Shown piece by piece: positions 46,694-58,290 of a stretch of DNA of 64,000 nucleotides. Numbering within the stretch: position 1 is the stretch's first letter; each line of letters starts with the position of its first letter. The position numbers were made by a program, and so were the translations under genes. The DNA comes from Roridomyces roridus. Its lineage: Eukaryota > Basidiomycota > Agaricomycetes > Agaricales > Mycenaceae. Location: NCBI GenBank assembly GCA_029378245.1, contig JARKIF010000038.1, positions 372,001 to 436,000 on the forward strand, given 5' to 3'. The notes beneath the pieces were generated by a model that had not been told where the DNA came from, ran no database searches, and worked only from the letters and a program-made list of their open reading frames with translations.

Positions 46694-48710
46694 AAAAAGA
46701 TCTTGGGGATCTACTAGTACTACATATATATGACGATAACGATTTACTTATGAAGACGGTGTTGGACATGCATGCATAGACGATATTTACGTAGATCTAA
46801 CACTGTAGCATAACGTTTTCTTGGTTGGTCTGAACTCTCCATTGTATGTTTTGTTGAAAAATGGACAGAAAAGAGGTGAGATTGTATACGTTCCTTGTAG
46901 TAAATATTCTCGAGTGGAAGTCTGATTCCTCCCCGGCCCCATTGGGCTGATCCATTCGGTCGACAACATCCGAAATTGAACTGACAACCCACTGGCAACC
47001 TCTGGGCCCTGTTATCGAGGCGAGCCCGCTTCTGGCCACTTTTTAAATCAATCGGGCGCCTTCAACGGTTCAACCTGGCCAGGGTCTTGAATGGAGACAG
47101 TAGTCTACTGTCTAGTCACACTGGCGCATGGGTCGTCGGCAAAAGTTCTGGTTGGCAAGCTAAACAGCGTGGTTGACGGCAATTTGGGACAGGGTCGAAG
47201 TACTTACCCATCGGCCCGCAATAAAGTAGTCCCCGTCTCAAGCTACGCCAGGAACGAAACGAGTGCCGACAAGTTCTATCTTCCATCAGAAATCGGCTTG
47301 ACGGACATTGCGTGGAAACGCCGCCTCGACATCTACATGCAAGCATGATTGTGCCTGACAGTCGGTGCCCGACGGTTCTGATATAGATCCAGGGGAGAGT
47401 CTCTTTTCGAACCGTGGGAATACAATCAAAAAGGTCGGTATGTCGGTTGAATATTGGATGCGGAGACATTCGAGTTGTTGGAGCATGCCTTCCGTTGCTT
47501 CTCAACAGGATTTGAACTGTATACGGGCGTGGTTTTCTAATTCTAATTGTAAAAGGCTGAACCGTGGGAAGTGGAATGATCCGTTGCTGTGTTCCGTTTA
47601 TTGGAGTCTCCAAGGTGGCCGCCCGATGGTCGCATGCTCTCGGATCAAGCTAAGTAAAGAACTCCATTTACGATGCCATTTCACAAGATTTCACACTGGC
47701 TTACGGCCGTGTTACTGCACCATGCAAGGTACGAGGTAAAGGTACTCGAGAAACCCGTATAAACTCCCAACGCTGGGAGTATGAGAGTAAAAAAGAAGGA
47801 TAATTCTATTGAGAAACCCGGGTTAAGGCAGAAACCCCCCATTTAAAAATAGATTCTACGTGGAAACCCGGGTTGTGATTTTCGGCAACGGTGTGGCAAA
47901 CTTTGATGCGACTGCACATGCCGACACGTTGCCGGACATGCCATAGTCTCAATTCCAGAGTCAGCGTTGGTAGTAGATATTAGATCTATGCTGCTCCACG
48001 GGTGTTGAACGAGAGTGTCCGAGACTCGAGAGCCGAGACCATTGATGCGCCCCAGGCGGGATGTGCGGGTATTGATGGCTTCGACACATTGACCTCAAGT
48101 CCTTTTGGAGTCCTTTCTGGCTTATCGGCCGCACATGAGTGATTCAAAACAGAGTCCTCACACGTTTTGTGACAATAACCAGGCGACTGATGCGCCATCA
48201 ACGATGCCCGAGCCATGCCATTGCCATCTTCGGGTCGCGAATCCTCCCTCCCTTTATGAACAACAGTGCAAATCATTCAGTGATACCCACACGGTACACA
48301 CATTCCCAGCAGAGTAAGTACCTGAATATTAATGTTGAGGTGCTAGAATTCATGGGTAAGCTTGTCTGCCGGGTCATGCCGCTCGCGGCAGATGTACCGA
48401 TCAAATTTGATTAAATCGAAGAAACCCCCCCTCAAAATATTTTACAAATTTGGGGCTTCTATATAAGGGGGGTTTCTACCTGCACCCCGGGTTTCTCAAT
48501 AGAATTATCCAAAAAAGAAGGTGCGAGGGAATTCTAAAGATAAAAATCTCCGCTAAATATACGATGTTCAGGTACCATCTGCTTTTGCGTTGCACCAAAG
48601 CTGAGAAGATCTGGAAGTGGGGTGGATCGACCGTGCACGTGATTCCGCTGTCACCGATTCGGATTACTCAAAATGCCAAGTGTGCCTTAACCTTGCACTG
48701 CTCGCCCGCC
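46694..48710. other. Intergenic region holding a 713 bp inverted-repeat element
   Basis: Two kb separate MATE and G-alpha. 46.7-47.79 kb has no recognisable gene or repeat. 47798-48510 is an element with terminal inverted repeats, listed separately. The last 200 bases are the G-alpha proximal promoter. Confidence 0.5.
47798..48510. mobile_element. Non-autonomous DNA transposon (MITE-like), 713 bp
   Basis: The left end GGATAATTCTATTGAGAAAC and the reverse complement of the right end are the same for 25 bases (through CCCGGG). After a short mismatch both continue with AGAAACCCCCC, so the inverted repeats are ~44 bases. AAAAAAGAA occurs directly outside both ends (47789-47797 and 48511-48519), a 9 bp target-site duplication. 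No transposase frame lies inside. A 9 bp duplication would fit Mutator-like elements better than hAT (8 bp); the superfamily is not certain. Confidence 0.8.
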
Positions 48711-50552
48711 ATGACCATGGACGACCCACTCGACGCCGTGCTGCGTCCTCCACCGAACGAGACCGCAGAGGAAGCAGCCTTCAGGCTCAGCCGTGAAGCC
48801 GAAGCACGTCGGATCTCAGCCTCCATCGACGCGGACATCCGTGCCGAGCGTCTGCTCCTTCGCAAGAAACGCATCGTCCGCCTCCTCCTGCTAGGCCAAT
48901 CCGAATCTGGGAAAAGCACGACGTTGAGGCAGTTCCAGCGCATATACACCCCAACAGCCTTTCGCGAGGAACGGGTTCTCTGGCGCGCCGTCATCCAGCT
49001 GAATATCGTGCGTTCGGTGCTGACAATACTCGACGCACTCGACAACAACGACGGGGGGTACCTATCCGACGGGCCCACGTCCGATTTGGATCTGGCAGAC
49101 GACGACTCGGAGGACTACGAAAGCCGCTTTGCGCACGCCCCAGCTCCGGCTCTAGATACCCTTCGACGGACCCTTCTCCCTCCTTTACGCCACATCGAGA
49201 CCCTGCTCATCGCCCGGCTCGTACCCAAGGGGGAAAAGGAGGCTACGCGACTCGGCGCTGGGGTGGACGACCACGAGATCTTCGTGCGTCCTGGGAACCG
49301 GTGGAAGGCCGGGAAGAGCAAGAGTCCCGTAAGGGAAGAGGCTGATGCCGCCCAGCAAACACTGCATAGCTGTGCCCCTGCGATGCAAGCTCTATGGACG
49401 GACCCCGCCGTGCGCGCTGTGCTCAAGCGTAGGAAGATTAGGCTCGAGGAGGGTCCGGGCTTCTTCTTGAATGATTTGGAGCGCGTTACGGCGGTCGGGT
49501 ATTTGCCGGCGGATGACGATGTGTTGAGAGCGAGGTTAAAGACGGTTGGCGCGTCGGAATACACGTTTGAGATGGAGGTGCGTCCTCCTACCCTCAATTT
49601 CCTACTCGTGGCTGACCCACACCACCACGTACAGGTATCCACAGGCCGAGAGACAGGGACCGAGTGGCGCATCGTGGATGTCGGCGGGAGCCGGAGTCAG
49701 GTGCGTTTTTCTTCGTTCTCGTCATTTGGGTGGCCATGGAGAAAGAAGAAGGGAGGGTCTCATCTCGTTAGCCTTCGCGCGCCATTTTCCCGCTCATTCA
49801 TTCACATTTGGGGTTAACGTCGCTTACCTACTCCTCCACAGCGCGCGACATGGGTCCCGTTCTTTGACGACGTTGATGCCATCATTTTCCTTGCGCCCAT
49901 TGCGGGGTTTGACCAGGTGCTGTCGGAGGACAAGTCTGTTAATCGGCTGGTGAGTGGCCCCAGCTGTATCCCCGTTGTGCCTGGCTGCATCTTGCCTAAC
50001 TCGCCGCCTTCCACCCTCTCTCCCGCTAACGCTCCTCCCCCAGGAAGACTCGGTCCTTCTTTGGAAAGCCCTCTGCTCAAACAAAATGCTCGCGTCTGTC
50101 GACCTCGTGCTATTCCTCAACAAATGCGATATCCTGGCGAAGAAGTTGCAGAGTGGGGTAAAGCTCGCGCGGTATGTGCGGAGTTACAAGGAGAGGGAGA
50201 ATTCTTTCGAGGCTGTCAGCTCTTGTGAGTGTTTTGCGTTCTGTCATGCAGGGAGGGGACTGATAGCACCACAGATCTCCGGACAAAGTTTAGCGCGATA
50301 CATAGGGAGCATTCGCCGAATCCGAGAAAGTTCTATGCATTTTGTACGAGCGTTACGGTGCATCTTCCTCTCCTTGCTCTTTCCTTCCTCCCGCTCACGA
50401 GAGTTGCCATATCAGGATACCACGACGACGGGTGGGATTATTGCTAGTGGTGCGTCTCCTCCCTCCCTCCCTCTCTCGCTTTGAAGCTGATGACCGAGAC
50501 AGTCCGCGATATGGTGGTGAGGGAGCATCTGAAGCAGTCGAAGCTTCTATGA
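48711..50552 (+). CDS. Divergent heterotrimeric G-protein alpha subunit
   Basis: G-alpha subunits relay receptor signals by GTP binding. The start is MTMDDPLDAVLRPPP, with no obvious N-myristoylation glycine. G1 (P-loop) is LLLGQSESGKSTTLRQF. The helical domain is long, with an acidic insert (SDLDLADDDSEDYESRF). Switch I region is VLRARLKTVGASEYTF. G3 is RIVDVGGSRSQRATWVPFFD, where the usual Gln after DVGG is Ser. G4 is LVLFLNKCDIL. After several introns the C-terminus is REHLKQSKLL. The closest type is the expanded, non-canonical G-alpha group of Agaricomycetes (IIFLAPIAGFDQVLSEDKSVNRLEDS). The catalytic Gln substitution predicts slow GTP hydrolysis. The 713 bp element ends 200 bases upstream. 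Confidence 0.9.
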
Positions 50553-52020
50553 CCGTCGGGCTATCTCATGGGTGACCGCTCATCTTGATTTTGCGAGCAC
50601 CCACCCGCATGCCCAGCATGTCGCGCCATGGCGTGCATGTAATGACCCTACGCCGCGTCCGCCTCTTCTCCCTCGGACCCAGGAACGCGCGCGTACATTG
50701 AGCGGGCAAGGAGAGGAAGACGACCAAGGGCACCATTCACGCATCATGCCACCACTCGTGTCCGTAGTCGGACTTTGCACCCTCCCTACCCGCCACGAAA
50801 CGAAACGACCCTTTACGACCGCATGGCCCCCGCTGTTTGTTGTACATTCATAGAAAGAAGCCCGCCCTCAGACGGCTGGCTAGACACTCGTTTTACAATG
50901 CTCAGGGAGTGACCCCCCGCCCCGCGCTCCTCCTCCCCTCGCTGCTGCATGTATGTATGTTATCCCATGTATCTTATTTGGTCATCCATCGTACGTACGC
51001 GTATCTACATAGATTTTGTTCTGCTAGATGTGATGAGTTGGAGTAGTAGTAAGTACGTAGATTGTAGTCCGTGAATACGGATCTTGGAGTTCTTGGAGCG
51101 GTAGTGAGTACGCTAAATGGATTTCGTTACCAATACGAGACTGGTCGATTTCTGGTAGAATGTTCTAGCCACGGCGAACTTGCGCTATGGGTGGGCGGCG
51201 CCGGTCTGAGGGGATTTTAGCCTGGGATTCTTGAGGCTTGTCGGAGATGGTGGTAACGTGCAATTATTGTTGTAGGCAAGACCGAATGGGTGTTGCGTCT
51301 CCAGGTCTCCAGTCTCAAGCGACCACCAAGATGGAGCCAGCCCTGATTTAGTATTCATGGTCATGGGTCGTAATATTCTGCGGCGGCGGTGTGAAGTTCC
51401 AAATTCTGATACGTGAGTGCCTTTTGACTTGCCGCGGCTGGCTTGCTGCTCAGGAATGGCAAGGAGATGACAGTTTCAGGAACGGACACACTTTTGGTCC
51501 AAAATTGGGAGACAGCCTGTACGGGACCGGGGAACCGCACAGGAGATCTAAACTCGAAAACAGACTGCATGGTGTCTGTCAAGATAAGGGCCGGTGGGTG
51601 TTAGGGCGCTCAGGAAAGCGGGCCCGCGCGCCTGGCACTTGGACCTAAATCCAGACGGATGGAAATCACGGACGAAGCTACTAGTGAGTATTTTGGACCT
51701 TTAACTTTCCACGGTGATTCCAGCCCTGGTAGTCTCCAGAGGACGAGGCGTGTTCGAAATGCATTAGGACCAATAGAAACGCGTCGCGTCGCGTTGTTGA
51801 CCCGTAATGATGTTTGAGAGCGGACCTTTGGAAAGGGCGGTACGGCAGGAAAGCCCGGAGGTGAAAAGTGGAGGAAGATCGCTGCAGTGGAGAAGATGAC
51901 CAGATGGCGCGCGATGAGACACTGCGATCGAGAACTTGACCCGAGTGTCAACTGGGAGGCTCAAGTTGGATGAAAAAAAGATGGATTAAATAATCCGAAT
52001 CATCGTCTTCATCGTTTGTA
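50553..52020. other. Intergenic region
   Basis: Almost 1.5 kb between two convergent genes (G-alpha and FBL-G). Open frames up to 113 codons have no family character. No match to other parts of the window was noticed. Confidence 0.4.
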
Positions 52021-53517
52021 TTATTGGCATGAGTCCGAACCTTCCCCGCAGTCGCTAGATTCAGTCTCAGGTTCCGACCACAGGTCCGAGCGCTCTTCTC
52101 CCCATGCGGGCTTACCGTTCATCGCATGATAGACGACCGGCTGGAACTCCTCGTTCACCCACTCGAGATGGAGGCAGTCCCCAATATCCGCCCCGCTCTC
52201 CTCCAAACCATCCCTCAGAAAAGCCTCCAATCTTCTTCGCGCACCCCGTCGAAAGTGCAGATCCGAGTCGTTCGGGACGCAGAGTTGGAACACGATGTGA
52301 CGGCAGGAAGGGAATTTGCGAGTGATGATTTTCTTCATCGATTCAGACGCACCCCACGGGAATGCACCCTTCAGAATATTTTGGAGATACCATCGAACGT
52401 CGTCGTAGCCCTCGGGGGAGAAGGAGGAGTCGTGATAAAGCCAAAGCCGGAAATTGAGTCGAGTGAGGTTTGGTGCTCCTTCGAGTGCATTGACGACCTG
52501 TTCTACCCAATGATTATCGCTCATCCAGAACGTCAGCGAGTCCAGTGCGGGGAAAGCCGGTAAGCGGTTGAACATGTCCAAGATTTCGTCCTCTGTGAAA
52601 CAGTCAAGACTGAGAAGACTCGTGGAGGTTTTAGATTCACTTACGCGTCTCCGGAAACCTCGGGTCCAGAACGAGATTGACGAGAGACGCAGCGTTCCGC
52701 TGCAAGACTTCTCGTACAGAGTCGACAGAACAAGTGTATCTTTCATAGTCGAAATACTCCGAAGTAAAAGTTCGAAGGTGCGAGGGGGAATATTCCTTGA
52801 TTAAGCTGAGGATGCAGTCCTGGGAGTCCGAGTTATAATTGCACTCTTTAACCCAAAGCTCCTCTAGCGTAGTCAAATCTGGGACAGCGGTCTCGGGAAG
52901 TGGAGGCTCCGGCTTGGAGGCCCCTTTATTAACCCGGATCATCTGGAAAGAGAGGCCTTTCAGCCGCCCGCATGCACTGATGAGACTAGCGAGTTCAGAA
53001 AAGGACCGGAAACCGAGACTGGCCAGCTGTAGCTTCTGGATGCTGGGGAAGAGGGTCGTGCCGATGACTTTCAAGGCATGCGGAATGACGGTCCAGGTGT
53101 CGTTGAAGCCATTACCGTGGTATTCAACGACCTCCACGGTCGGAAAAGGCGGGATATCCGGCATGACCGAGATATCGCGGAGTTCCGTGCTGGTTGCGAA
53201 ACCCATGCGTTCGTACCGATACCCCAACTCCTCCCACGGCTCCCAAAATTTGACTGTTTTAACAACTACGGCAAGAGCCGGAGTCCTGGCGACTATCTCG
53301 CACCAGAAAGTCATATCTTCCGCGCATGTGAAGTGGATGGTCGAAAACAGGTGGATAATGGCAAAAGAACGAATCGTCTTTGATGTTAGGCACAATGTGC
53401 GCAGAGTCGTTATGTCGCCGGCACAGTGTGAGATGATTTCGAAGGCTGTTGCAAGGGATATGATCAGAGGATGGGAGACACGAGGAGCCAGGGGAATATA
53501 CCGGAATTGGTGTCCAT
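52021..53517 (-). CDS. F-box-like/LRR-like protein, copy FBL-G
   Basis: Exons 53517-53502, 53445-52645 and 52592-52021 give 462 residues. The 16-base microexon (MDTNS) is in the family phase, but exon 2 starts later, at AFEIISHCAGDITTLRTLCL. The W-x-x-VPAEL part of the F-box-like start is therefore missing. The rest is complete: SKTIRSFAIIHLFSTIHFTC, LEELWVKECN, EDEILDMFNRLPAFPALDSL, FPWGASESMKKIITRKFPSC, HFRRGARRRLEAFLRDGLEE and HLEWVNEEFQPVVYHAMNGK, with tail SEPETESSDCGEGSDSCQ. An upstream ATG (53554) would read through intron 1 and is less likely. Its 5' end was copied to 59.7 kb. Confidence 0.8.
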
Positions 53518-53725
53518 ATTGTGCTGTGGTGGCTGGGTTCAAAAGTTCAATCAAAGCCGTTCCGCGGTCCGGCCCGCTCGACGTGATCTTTGATCCGCTT
53601 CTTGGGCGCTCCTTGGCAACTCTCGAAGCAATCCAAGTAGGTATTACTGATATACTTAGCCTCGTCTTTCAATCGTTCTCATTTGTATGACACAGATGGC
53701 GACGGTTCGACAGTCTGCTCTCCTG

Positions 53726-54241
53726 AACTCAGTTTATTGCGTCGCACAGCAATCCCCGAGGGAGCCTTCTCCTTCCCACCACCAATCCCACCACCACCAC
53801 GAGAGCAGCGGTACATCATACGGGCCGACACGCAGTATGATCCCAACACCCGCCTCTTCACCGCGCTGCTCGAGGTCCCGGGGCTCAAGAGGCCGACATG
53901 CACATCGCACTGGGCTGCGGCACGACCATCTTCAATCGGTGCCGCCAAGTCACCGTCTCCGGGCAGTCACGCCCCGTCTTCCCGCCTACCAATCCCTCTA
54001 CGGGAATCCTGCGCGAACGCAAGTACGGCCGCTTCACGCGCAATTTCCCGTGCCACCAGATACAAAGGTGCGTATCCTATCCCGCCCCCGTCTGTCTGAC
54101 CGTCCCGTTCCCGTTTTTTGCGTGTTCGATCAATGCCGACTCCCTTGCCCCATTGATGCGGCGATGGATGGGGTGTTGGTTTTGAAAATATCATGCGGCC
54201 TTCCTGCTTCAGTTGATGAACATGAGATACCCATTCGATGA
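53726..54241 (+). pseudogene. Truncated, frameshifted HSP20 copy
   Basis: This corresponds to exons 2-3 of the HSP20 gene at 41.2 kb, from about AIPEGAFS to DEHEIPIR; exon 1 is absent. Single-base losses relative to the intact gene occur near 53890 (in the GIKSADMH region) and near 54045 (in the TRKFPVPP region). Bases are also lost in the last exon (EDIDAAMEDG region). The alpha-crystallin domain cannot be read in one frame. It has no promoter of its own from the source gene. Confidence 0.85.
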
Positions 54242-54619
54242 GAGCGCCGCGAGAGCATCGCTGGCGCGCAAGTACAAGAACAAGGGCAAGCCAACTTGAT
54301 CTCGCCATTCGACCCCCCACCGACCGTGAAAAAGGCAGGTATTTTTATTTGCATTTATTTTCAGTGTGCTCGACAAGTGCTCGACCCCCGACCCCGACTA
54401 CCGCCAACCGTCACCGGTTTGTAATCGTATCTTGTCCTGTTTCTTGCAATTGCTTTCGATTTCTTGTTGTCAATGTATCTGTAGCTAGAGTAGTCTAGTT
54501 TAGTCTTACAGCCCACTTCTAACGGAAGACTCTACCTACAGCCTCTCTGGACGGAACCCAGTAGAATTAGTGTACTTATATCTGACGACGACGACTTGGA
54601 GTATATAGTGTCTAGTAGT

Positions 54620-55254
54620 GGATGACTTTCCATAACGCTAAAATAAGTTTTCGGAATATTTTGAAGCTGTTTGCCGCCATGCCGAGGCACCTGTCGGGAC
54701 CCCGGAAGTTTAAACAAGTCTCAAACACTCGACTAAACTATGAATCTGGTCGAGGGGTCCCGACCCCTATCCTATCCTATCCTATCCTATCCCTCACCAG
54801 ATCTATTCTTCGTCGAATAAACCGATTCGGGCTTTACCCGTTGTTAACGTTGTGATCCCGTCGTGAAATCATCCATCTGCCGACCTTCGGCCTTGTGATG
54901 GCATTGCTCTGGGCCCTCGGGTTCTCTCCAAAGCATCGTGCCATGGACCTTGCATGGTCTTCAAGCCATATTCAGGTAAAATTGAATGGGTCGGCGTGTT
55001 TTTGTCGATATACAGGGTCCAGGTCATTGTCCCTTTGCGTTGGACGGAAAAGGGCGCGTGAAAACATGAAGAGCGGCGCGTTCGCAGACATCGGCATGCC
55101 GAGCATAGAAAGAAGGGATTCTGTGTAAATTAAACACGCACCTAGCTTATGGAAAGCCCAGCAGACTAAATCTATCGAAAGCATGAGCATGCCGACATTG
55201 CTGGCACCCCTCAGATAATGTAAAAACATATTTTAGTCTTATGGAAAGTCATCC
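54620..55254. mobile_element. Non-autonomous DNA transposon (MITE-like), 635 bp, with known empty site
   Basis: The ends GGATGACTTTCCATAA and TTATGGAAAGTCATCC are perfect inverted repeats of 16 bases and continue imperfectly to about 32. AGT flanks both sides (54617-54619, 55255-55257). Arm 1 has the uninterrupted site: its minus strand reads TAGTGTCTAGTAGTAATGCC, so AGT was duplicated by the insertion. There is no transposase frame inside. A 3 bp duplication fits PIF/Harbinger- or CACTA-type transposition; the superfamily is not decided. Confidence 0.88.
54766..54792. repeat. CTATC pentanucleotide microsatellite
   Basis: Five units of CTATC lie inside the 635 bp element. They follow a pair of inverted GGGACCCC/GGGGTCCC blocks that could form a hairpin. 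Confidence 0.8.
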
Positions 55255-55712
55255 AGTAATGCCGATTTTTGGTTCGGAATTTTGTTTGACTTGAATTTTG
55301 AGTGACGGGCCAGAGACACGCGTCGCGTTTTGGTCAAATCACTGGTTTGATCAATGTCTCTGTCCCACTCAAATTTCAAGGCCTCGTTGTGCCTCAATAT
55401 GTCGGTGTCCCGCGCCAGTGCATGTACTCGCGGAGGTTAAGTAGCGTGACCGTGTACATACATGTTGCATACATGTTTGTGGCTGTGAGATTGCTGTGAG
55501 AGTGACAGGCATTCCTGGAATCTAATTGGAAGCCGAGGATGGACAAACGGAAGGCTTGAAGGCGCCCAAAGTCTGTCCACCTAAATTTGGGATGAGTCGT
55601 CGATCGGCTCGGAGCTTCCCGGCCGATCACATATAAAAACCTCGGCGCTTGACTTGCCTTGGATAATCCGCGCAACTTAACAGAACAGGCCTCAGCCTAA
55701 GCCCTCCACAGC

Positions 55713-56470
55713 ATGTCCGACCACATATCTTCTCTCAAATCGTCTGCTGTTGTCTGGGTGCTACGCCTGCTTCCAGTCCCTATCATCTACTTCACTGGCC
55801 TCTCTTATATTGGACTTGCTCTCGTCGTCACCTGGGCAATCATCTTCGCAAGTTACCGACAACTTTGGCCGGCAGAGAAATTAGGCCGACTCGTCAACGC
55901 CATCGACTCCACGTCGCAGATTTTCAAGGCCACCATGTCGGATTGTACGAGGGTCGCATTGATGGCGTTGATGACGCTGGAGCCGCGGTTTCTGCAGTAC
56001 GTGACATCGCTACTTTCCTGGACCATGTTTTGACCTGCATGGTTTTTTTCTAGAGCTCAGGAGCGGGCGTCCGAAATCAACCAGCAACTGCTCACAATTA
56101 ACGAGCAGGAAACTTGGATGGCCTGGTTCCGAGCCGGCCGGGATATCGGACGCTGCATCGACCAATGTGCGGACGACGTGCGGCGAATACGGACCGAGAT
56201 ATCGGTGAGCTCGTATCCAATAATCCTACAAAAGAGTTCGATGTCCTTGAAGGTCATCGCGGAAAAGGACCGCCAACGCAAGATATCGGAGGAGATCAGA
56301 GAGACCCAAGAGGTGCTTCCAACAATTGACCCATCTTGCGTTCGTATGTGTCGCCTCGATTATTGGGTTCTTCTATCCAGACCTGGAATGACCTTGTAGC
56401 TCAAGTCCCTCGTACGAATCGCCGCCGTTTTGGGCTGCAGGCCATCTCGGAAGTCTTTCAAGAGCTTTAG
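55713..56470 (+). CDS. Small two-TM / coiled-coil protein, copy TMC2
   Basis: The start is MSDHISSLKSSAVVWVLRLL and the end EVFQEL. The exon structure equals TMC1: an intron after LEPRFLQ (about 55998-56053), one after RRIRTEIS, and one in the PTIDPSC region. The two hydrophobic segments (VWVLRLLPVPIIYFTGLSYI, GLALVVTWAIIFASY) and the coiled-coil part (QERASEINQQLLTINEQE, EKDRQRKISEEIRETQEVLP) are intact. The leader directly upstream (55668-55712, GATAATCCGCGCAAC then CAGAACAGGCC) is shared with TMC3. Function unknown. Confidence 0.75.
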
Positions 56471-58290
56471 TGAGTGCGTTCGGATGGTCAAGTTCGAATA
56501 CTTACAAGAGGATAAAGTGGGCAGATTCTGGAATCCCTGTGGGATTCCCGAGTCCCAGTTGACTAGTGGTCGGTTTACATACGTCGTGTTGAATTTTGCT
56601 GTCGAAATTGTTCTGTTGTTTACATTTATCTCGTTCTTCTGTCTTCACTTTGCTGGTGGTTGTGAGGCTCGGATGCGCCGATGTTGCAGTCGAGTAAGCA
56701 GTACGCTCAATCGAATGTGCCAAAAGATGGAGGATAATAGTTATGCATGCATGCGTTCGGATTTCGAGGATGGGCCGACCTTCAAAGCAGTATGACCTGT
56801 ATGAGAGGCGCGTCAAAAAATCATAGGCTGTAGGCACCAGGCGACAGTTGACTTGTTGGGCGTTAATTTGAGGAGATGGGGCAATTCAATTGCGGTTTGA
56901 AAGAAGCTGTCCCGCCGCCGCTTCGAAAATGATACGGCGCAAGTGGGGCCTGGCGACCCACTTCCGACTCTGTGATTCTGGAGGAAGTCCATCTTGATCA
57001 CCATAGATCTCCCAAGACCGAGTAGTAGATCCAACACAAAGAAAACGAGGCCAGGAGCCTGTGGCCACTCTGGCACCGCGGTCCGCGGACCGCCGTCTTG
57101 TCCACAGCAGCTCTGGGCGCGGATTACTTGAACTAAGCAGCAAACGGAGTCTCGAGCGACCGTGCGTGTCGACGAACCTGAGTCCAGAAGAGTTAGAGAA
57201 GAGCTTAGGTACCGCCGGTCCGCTGCACAGCCTCAGTAGCCAGACTGTTTTGATCCCTTTCTCTCTGCCAGCGACCACATTCGTTGAGTGCATTGTCATT
57301 GCGTCGTTGTGTGATCTCTTCCCTCTTGGAAACCGCCGACCAGGATCTCCAGCTCAGAATGGTCCCCGTACCTCCCGATGGCCCTCCCAATCGTCTTCTT
57401 TGAAGCGACCATCCGCTTCCAGCCCGAGTACTTATTTTCCATTGATGCTCGAGATGGTGAGGAGGACACCTGAGCTCACGGGCATTGTCAAGACAGTCAA
57501 ATTCACCTTGGCTGGCTGGAGGAGTCGCGACGCGTTAGTTAAGTGACGGTGTTTCGATCACCACCTGCCTCTCTCGCGACTCTTGAAGATGGACTACAGT
57601 TGCACAACCCTTGACTTCAAGAACTCAACGACTGTGATTAGGCAGACTCTCAAGGCACGACGTCGACACGACAGCTCGGCAGGGAAACGCGACGTCATCG
57701 ACGCGAGACGCAGCAGCGGTGAAGTCGTACATGAGCTGGTGTATTGAGCTGGTTCGTCAAGAGGTGCTGGGGCATGATGGGTCACAGGTGCGCTTTTTAT
57801 CTCTCTCCCGTCTATCTTCAGATGTCCTCAATGCCTCTTCTTCATCATGCCAGTGCCGCCTGCTGTATGCTGATTGCTCCATTTCACGAACTGCTCCTGA
57901 CCGCTTGACCCGCGTTTCACCGCTGGTGCCGTCAGGCCAACGTCAGACTCTGGCACTGCGAACCCGCATTTGCGCTGCGTTGTCTGTCTCTCGAGCGCCC
58001 TCTGTTTTCCTTACTACTGTTTTTTGTGCCTGTGTCCTAGTTACCTACTCTACCCTATGTATCAATGTTCCTTGAACGTTCAAGTTTAGTTCAAGTGGTC
58101 CACAGCCTCACAGTTTAAGTTGCATGTGTCCATAGCCTTTTGTCCCAGTATGGTAATCCCCGGATGACTATGACTGTGACCTCTCCGTTTAATTATCGAT
58201 TTTGCAGTTGCAATTGGGATTAACACTAATTTTAGAGAATCCGCGCGACAGACCCTATTTAACAGAACAGGCCTGTGAACTCTCCAAACC
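56471..58290. other. Intergenic region: duplicated TMC2 flank, then unique sequence
   Basis: To about 57170 this is the arm 2 copy of the TMC 3' flank. 57280-57546 holds an FBL-like fragment, listed separately. 57.6-58.2 kb shows no gene. The TMC3 leader starts at about 58234. Confidence 0.5.
57280..57546 (+). pseudogene. Fragment resembling the F-box-like family
   Basis: The frame ending at 57546 contains LMLEMVRRTPELTGIVKTVK FTLAGW, similar to WWLEMLNRTPDLASHVKKVK in FBL-C'. The sequence before it is degenerate in the F-box-like part, and no C-terminal domain follows. It is either a relic or a chance likeness over ~25 residues. Confidence 0.4.

Larger units (their letters stand above)
53726..57170. 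repeat. Arm 2 of the segmental inverted duplication
   Basis: On the plus strand this matches the minus strand of 37870-41730: HSP20 fragment, its 3' flank, TMC2, TMC2 3' flank, and the CGGACCGCCG block. It carries a 635 bp insertion absent from arm 1 (54620-55254). It starts abruptly ~210 bases upstream of FBL-G. Confidence 0.8.

Noticed and set aside
53518..53554. Upstream ATG of FBL-G at 53554
   Set aside because: Using it would require reading through the family's conserved first intron; the microexon start at 53517 keeps phase and matches the copy at 59.7 kb.
57600..58075. 118-codon plus-strand frame at 57719
   Set aside because: No motif or paralogue; lies in a gap between duplicated segments.
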